Shown here: positions 7,209-10,390 of the stretch, piece by piece
Layout of the letters: each line of letters starts with the position of its first letter
How positions within the stretch are numbered: position 1 is the first letter of the stretch
NCBI GenBank assembly: GCA_937995555.1
Contig: CALKJX010000261.1
Span: 1-10,390 of the forward strand
Source: an uncultured Elioraea sp.
GTDB lineage: Bacteria > Pseudomonadota > Alphaproteobacteria > Acetobacterales > Acetobacteraceae
Length of the DNA: 10,390 bases
Reading direction: 5' to 3'
Position numbers and translations under genes: made by a program
The notes under the pieces: model-generated
Seen by the model: the letters and a program-made list of their open reading frames with translations, nothing else
Database searches by the model: none
Told to the model about the DNA's origin: nothing

Positions 7209-8042
7209 ATGCTGACCGTGGCACTGGACGAGGCGACCTACCGGGTGGTGCGGCCCTGGGGCGATGTGCCCGTGGGCCGGGGCGTGCCCTCGGACGTGGC
7301 GGTGGCTGGGGACGGGCGCGTGCTGGTGCTGCTGCGGCGCGATCCTTCCGTCGATCCGGTCTGGCCCGCGGTGATCGTGCTCTCGCCGGAGGGCGGGCGG
7401 CTCGCCGCCTGGGGCGAGGAGGTGCTGGATGCGCATTTCCTCGCCGTCGCACCCGATGGGCGCGTGTTCGTCGTGGATCGCGACATGCACGAGATCGCGG
7501 TGTTCGACATGGACGGGCGCCGCATCGGCGGGCTCGGCACGCGCGGCGTGCCCGGCGCACCGTTCAACGCCCCCTGCGACGTGGCCTTCGGGCCCGACGG
7601 CTCGATCTACGTGGCGGACGGCTACGGGAACTCGCTGGTGCACCGGTTCGATGCGGACGGGCAATCGCTTTCGAGCTGGGGCCGGCCAGGTAGCGGCCCA
7701 GGCGAGTTCACCACCCCGCACAGTGTCGCCGTGCTGCCGGACGGCCGCGTCGCGGTGGCGGACCGCGAGAACAACCGGGTGCAGGTGTTCACCGCCGACG
7801 GCACCTGGCTCGCCTCCTGGGGCGACCATCACAAGCCGATGAGCGTGAGCGTGGACCGCGCGGGGCAGGTCTGGGTCACCGACCAGGTGCCGCGGCTCTC
7901 GCTCCTGTCGGGCGAGGGCGCGCTGCTCGGCCGCTGCCGGCCGGCGCTGAACGGCGCGCACGGCATGGCGCTGGGCGAAGACGTGGTGGTGCTGTCGGAG
8001 CAGAACCCGCCCCGGCTGACGCGGCTCGAACGCCTCGGGTGA
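7209..8042 (+). CDS. NHL-repeat / six-bladed beta-propeller protein
   Basis: A 277-residue protein made of NHL-type propeller blades. Repeated units of the form P-x-D-V-A-[hydrophobic]-x-P-D-G-x-[hydrophobic]-[hydrophobic]-V-x-D are visible around residues 27-42, 76-92 (LAVAPDGRVFVVDRD), 121-137 (PCDVAFGPDGSIYVAD) and 170-185 (PHSVAVLPDGRVAVAD). Each is followed by an 'x-V-F-x-x-D-G' strand (IAVFDMDG, VHRFDADG, VQVFTADG). More divergent blades lie at 208-226 and 247-265. The same fold is used by the peptidylglycine alpha-amidating lyase domain and by ligand- or RNA-binding NHL proteins, so no enzyme activity can be assigned. No signal peptide or membrane segment is seen; it is probably cytosolic. 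The ATG at 7209 has an excellent ribosome-binding site (GGAGG at 7198-7202, six bases upstream), which decides the start although the frame is open further upstream. Intact. Confidence 0.88.
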   Translation: MLTVALDEATYRVVRPWGDVPVGRGVPSDVAVAGDGRVLVLLRRDPSVDPVWPAVIVLSPEGGRLAAWGEEVLDAHFLAVAPDGRVFVVDRDMHEIAVFDMDGRRIGGLGTRGVPGAPFNAPCDVAFGPDGSIYVADGYGNSLVHRFDADGQSLSSWGRPGSGPGEFTTPHSVAVLPDGRVAVADRENNRVQVFTADGTWLASWGDHHKPMSVSVDRAGQVWVTDQVPRLSLLSGEGALLGRCRPALNGAHGMALGEDVVVLSEQNPPRLTRLERLG

Positions 8043-8129
8043 CGCTCGACACTGTTCGGGCCGACCGACGACACGGTAGCGTGACGCATCCGGGTGCCAC
8101 CCGGGCGCCATCGGTCCGGAGCACGCACG
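8043..8129 (+). other. Spacer with short hairpin between propeller and EEP genes
   Basis: An 87-base gap. CCGGGT at 8090-8095 pairs with ACCCGG at 8099-8104 across a three-base loop. No T run follows, so it is a poor intrinsic terminator; it may simply be a structured leader of the next gene. GGAG at 8118-8121 is the ribosome-binding site for the gene starting at 8130. No clear promoter is seen, so co-transcription with the upstream gene is possible. Confidence 0.3.
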
Positions 8130-9263
8130 ATGAAGCTCACCACCTGGAACGTCGCCTGGTTCGACCACGGCTGGGGCGTGCTGGAGGGCCGCTACGAGCC
8201 CGGCAAGATGCGCATGCAGCGGCGGCTGCCAACGGTCGCGAAGGCGCGCCACCAGGCCGATGCGGTGCGCGACGAGATCGGCCGCATCGCCCCCGACATC
8301 CTGTTCCTGTGCGAGGCGCCAGCCGGCGAGGCGGCGATCGCGTCCTGGGTCAGCGCCGAGCTGCCGGCCTACGACGTCGTGCGGCGCGGCGGCGGCTCCT
8401 ACGCCACCAAGGGCGATCAGTGGCAGTGGTTCCTGATCCGCAAGGAGCTGGCCGACAGGCTGCAACCCGCTCTGCTCGACATCACGGTCTGGCGCGACTT
8501 CGCCGCGCGCGGCTCGTCATCGATCCGCCCCGATGGCACCTGGTCGGTCTCGATCCCGCGGCTCCGCACCGTCGGCGGTGTGCCGGACGTGCCGGTGGCC
8601 GAGCGCAGCCCGCACGGCTTCCACCGCCACCCGCAGACGCTGCTGCTGACGATCGCGGGGGCTCGGGTGGAGATCATCGGCGTCCATCTCAAGAGCAAGT
8701 TCACCAGTGGCACGCCACGGACACGACGGGCGGGCGAGAGCTTCGACGACTACGCCAAGGAGCCGAAGGTCGCGGCCTGGCTCGCCGACGCCCATGCCGC
8801 GCGGGTGAAGCTGAGCTCGGAGGCGCAGAACGTGCGCGCCTATATCGACCACCGCTTCAGCCAGACCGCCGACCCCTCGATCCTGGTGCTGGGCGACCTC
8901 AACGACGGGCCGGGCAAGGAGCTGATGGAGCGCGAGTACCTGCTGCACGACCTGATCTCGAACCTGCAAGGCGATGTGTTCTTCGCGCAGCAATTCCTGA
9001 ACCACGCGCTGTTCGACCGCCCGCAGCACCTGCGCTGGACGGTACGGTTCCGCGACGTGATCGACCCCGAGCGCGACCCGAACATCCTGCTCGACCACAT
9101 CCTGTTCACCCAGGCGCTGGCCGGCGGCGGGGCAAGTCCGCTGCGCGTCCATGCCGGCGCCGGTCTGGTCGAGCATCTCGCGCATGAGGAGACCGAAGCG
9201 GCGTTCGGGAAGGACGCGGCGTCGGACCACCGGCCCGTGAGCGTGGTGCTCTCGCTGCGTTGA
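8130..9263 (+). CDS. Endonuclease/exonuclease/phosphatase (EEP) fold hydrolase
   Basis: A 377-residue metal-dependent phosphoesterase of the EEP superfamily (the DNase I, exonuclease III and inositol-phosphatase fold). The catalytic signature is complete: TWNVAWFD at 5-12 with metal-ligand N7, FLCEAP at 59-64 with metal-binding E62, GVHLKSK at 184-190 with H186, LGDLNDG at 254-260 with D256 and N258, LDHILF at 321-326, and the C-terminal SDHRPV at 365-370 with general-base H367. No signal peptide is seen, so it probably acts in the cytoplasm. Family members cut DNA, RNA, phosphoinositides or sphingomyelin, and the sequence does not tell which. ATG 8130 is chosen for its position at the start of the domain and for GGAG at 8118-8121; an in-frame upstream ATG at 8094 would add only 12 low-complexity residues. 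The segment at about 115-170 is a family-variable insertion. Appears intact. Confidence 0.92.
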   Translation: MKLTTWNVAWFDHGWGVLEGRYEPGKMRMQRRLPTVAKARHQADAVRDEIGRIAPDILFLCEAPAGEAAIASWVSAELPAYDVVRRGGGSYATKGDQWQWFLIRKELADRLQPALLDITVWRDFAARGSSSIRPDGTWSVSIPRLRTVGGVPDVPVAERSPHGFHRHPQTLLLTIAGARVEIIGVHLKSKFTSGTPRTRRAGESFDDYAKEPKVAAWLADAHAARVKLSSEAQNVRAYIDHRFSQTADPSILVLGDLNDGPGKELMEREYLLHDLISNLQGDVFFAQQFLNHALFDRPQHLRWTVRFRDVIDPERDPNILLDHILFTQALAGGGASPLRVHAGAGLVEHLAHEETEAAFGKDAASDHRPVSVVLSLR

Positions 9264-9291
9264 CCGTCGCGCCTCTCGCCGCAGGTTGCAG

Positions 9292-9316
9292 GCGCGGGTC
9301 GTTTCCCGACCGGCGC
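9292..9316 (+). terminator. Candidate hairpin downstream of the EEP gene
   Basis: GCGC (9292-9295), one unpaired G, then GGTCG (9297-9301) pair with CGACC (9307-9311), one unpaired G, and GCGC (9313-9316), around the loop TTTCC. Nine base pairs with one G/G mismatch form a stable stem 28 bases after the EEP stop. Only two T residues follow. It may be a weak terminator or a leader structure of the next gene. It also makes a start upstream of it for that gene less likely. Confidence 0.35.
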
Positions 9317-9328
9317 TTGACCCAGCCG

Positions 9329-10111
9329 ATGGGCGGCGGACAGTTCCGCCTGCGCGACGGCCGTCCGTCGGTGCCCCTCGCCCCCCTCTGCCCGAGCCTG
9401 GAGGACCAGCATGTCCGGCGGCGCCACAAGGACTTCCTCGCCAACCCGGTGGGGTGGATGCGCAACAACCAGCTGATCATCGACATCCAGACCGGCGGGA
9501 TGGACACCCGCGGCGCCGATCGCGGCCATATTCTGAGATACGATCAGGGCGCGCCGTTGACCCGCAACATCGACCGCGACCCCTCGCGAACCGCGCAGAT
9601 GACCGGCGGCGGCAGCCGGCAGGTGTGCCGGGTGAAGGAGACCACGGGGATGGCGCACAAATACGCGCACCGGTTCCAGGCCTACTACCTGCCATTCTTC
9701 TCGAACGCTTTCCGCACCATGCGGCTCGACCGCACACTGTTCCCACCGGGCGCGGATTCCTTCTTCACCGACACGGTGAACGGCTGTTCCTTCGCCACCC
9801 GGCCCGGACAGAACCCGAAGGTGGGGCATTTCAACCGCACGGTCGGCGGGGTTGATTCCGGCGCGGCGATCGATCAGGCGACGATGAACAACGCCATCGC
9901 CGCCGCGTTCGGCATGGGGACGGACCGGAAGCTGACCAGGTCGGCCTGCAAGCCGACCGCCACCTGCTACGCCACATCGTTTCGTACAAGCAACAATACG
10001 GCTTGGGATCTCTTCTGGCAGAGCCCACGCGAGTGGGTCGGCGTGGGGAACGGCGAGAAGGAGTTCAAGGTGCCGGTGAACATGCTGCACCAGTGCGACA
10101 ATAACAGATGA
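9329..10111 (+). CDS. Uncharacterised protein with central Cys...His motif
   Basis: I do not recognise this 260-residue protein. Positions use ATG 9329, the first ATG in a frame open from 9260; TTG at 9317 or 9260 are alternatives, and none has a clear ribosome-binding site. No signal peptide or membrane helix is seen. There are six cysteines (21, 100, 153, 207, 213, 256). The most distinctive part is TVNGCSFATRPGQNPKVGHF at 149-168: a hydrophobic-x-Gly-Cys turn, then His167 fourteen residues after Cys153. Such an ordered Cys/His pair within about 12-15 residues is typical of the CNF1/BLF1/CheD glutamine-deamidase fold, but I cannot align the rest. Upstream are MAHKYAHRFQAYYLPFF (108-124) and an acidic/aromatic stretch; downstream is WDLFWQSPREWVGVG (226-240). 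The last 150 bases are less GC-rich than their neighbours (for example around 9970-10015), hinting at acquired DNA. It is probably a real gene; function unknown. Confidence 0.65.
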   Translation: MGGGQFRLRDGRPSVPLAPLCPSLEDQHVRRRHKDFLANPVGWMRNNQLIIDIQTGGMDTRGADRGHILRYDQGAPLTRNIDRDPSRTAQMTGGGSRQVCRVKETTGMAHKYAHRFQAYYLPFFSNAFRTMRLDRTLFPPGADSFFTDTVNGCSFATRPGQNPKVGHFNRTVGGVDSGAAIDQATMNNAIAAAFGMGTDRKLTRSACKPTATCYATSFRTSNNTAWDLFWQSPREWVGVGNGEKEFKVPVNMLHQCDNNR

Positions 10112-10150
10112 CCGTCCGCGCGATGAGCGATGGGCGGAGAGGGCGACGCG

Positions 10151-10315
10151 ATGCCTGGGAAGAAGAACCTGCCGACCCAGGACAAGGTCGAGACCAATCT
10201 GCGCTGCCCGAGCGTCTACAAGGCCGACGTCACGATCAGCGTTACGAAACGGAACGACGCGGCTTCGGCTACCGGCGGCTGGGCATCCGGCTTGAGCGTG
10301 AAGGCGTCAGCATGA
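10151..10315 (+). CDS. Short unrecognised reading frame, probably truncated by IS remnant
   Basis: A 54-residue frame beginning MPGKKNLPTQDKVETNLRCP; ATG 10151 is preceded by GGAGAGGG at 10136-10143, a good ribosome-binding site. It starts 39 bases after the preceding stop, so it may be the second gene of that unit. Residues 1 to about 32 look like ordinary protein (SVYKADVTISVT suggests beta strand). The rest, from about base 10245, is read from DNA that in another frame encodes IS3-family transposase, so the C-terminal 20-odd residues are probably foreign. The original gene is likely cut off here. An in-frame ATG at 10130 is an alternative start. Function unknown. Confidence 0.4.
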   Translation: MPGKKNLPTQDKVETNLRCPSVYKADVTISVTKRNDAASATGGWASGLSVKASA

Positions 10316-10390
10316 ACAAGAAGACGCTCTTCCGGCTGTAGCGGCAGGAAGGCCTGGCGGTGCGAAGACGGCGCGGCCGCAAGCGCGCCA
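10246..10390 (+). pseudogene. IS3-family transposase OrfB remnant (N-terminal part), runs off window
   Basis: Frame +1 from about 10246 encodes ETERRGFGYRRLGIRLEREG, then VSMNKKTLFRL, a TAG at 10339-10341, then RQEGLAVRRRRGRKRA to the window end. This is the conserved helix-turn-helix-like region just before the DDE integrase core of IS3-family OrfB (RFGYRRL...REG...N-K-K...RLYR-x-EGL-x-VRRRRGRKRA). The TAG stands exactly where these proteins have Tyr in RLYR, so it is a nonsense mutation. The first part of OrfB and all of OrfA are missing upstream, where the DNA instead encodes the short frame starting at 10151. No terminal inverted repeat can be identified. It is a dead fragment, or the visible edge of a longer degenerate copy beyond the window. 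Confidence 0.8.

Noticed and set aside
7071..8465. Upstream extension of the antisense frame that contains the methyltransferase start, up to 567 residues
   Set aside because: The part upstream of 7070 is the complement of the propeller and EEP genes and has no recognisable motif; only the part from 7070 down resembles methyltransferase.
9260..9328. Possible lipoprotein signal (PLAAGC) if the Cys-His protein started at TTG 9260
   Set aside because: No hydrophobic core precedes the Cys, the start would overlap the EEP stop, and the segment contains a strong hairpin better explained as non-coding.
8840..10090. A 416-residue antisense frame over the EEP and Cys-His protein genes
   Set aside because: Low-complexity translation; the + strand EEP gene is unambiguous, and the - frame has no start signal or domain.

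Overview
The window is GC-rich DNA with long overlapping reading frames on both strands. Genes are tightly packed with ATGA-type overlaps, and the gene families are typical of an alphaproteobacterium. Protein style suggests Acetobacteraceae/Rhodospirillales, but that placement is inference only. No rRNA, tRNA or CRISPR array is visible.

Left part (1-5443, all + strand). A single tight run of six genes. Two are inner-membrane permeases of a spermidine/putrescine-type (PotB/PotC-like) ABC importer; the first is cut by the window start. They are followed at once by a four-gene lipid-transport cluster: an MlaE-type permease with a fused N-terminal STAS domain, an MlaF-type ATPase, an MlaD-type MCE protein with one membrane anchor, and an ABC-type transport auxiliary lipoprotein (PqiC/LAM-like). 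The last four should form an Mce/Mla complex moving phospholipid or another hydrophobic substrate across the envelope. Overlaps or gaps of about 11 bp or less suggest one transcript for all six.

Middle part (5444-7208). A zone of decay. A + strand small membrane protein gene is interrupted by an apparent 1-bp deletion near 5838-5841. Converging on it is a - strand SAM-dependent O-methyltransferase-like pseudogene (about 7070 to 6012). It has two frameshifts, an in-frame nonsense codon, a degraded SAM loop and a lost stop. Both convergent genes seem to have lost their stop codons at the same junction near 5990-6012.

Right part (7209-10390). An intact NHL/beta-propeller protein gene is followed by an intact endonuclease/exonuclease/phosphatase-fold hydrolase. 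Next comes an unrecognised 260-residue protein whose central Cys...His arrangement is reminiscent of Cys-His deamidases of the CNF1/BLF1/CheD type (hypothesis only). After it, a very short reading frame appears to be truncated by a remnant of an IS3-family transposase (OrfB N-terminal part) carrying its own nonsense codon; this runs off the window end. The right edge therefore looks like a transposon-scarred accessory region.
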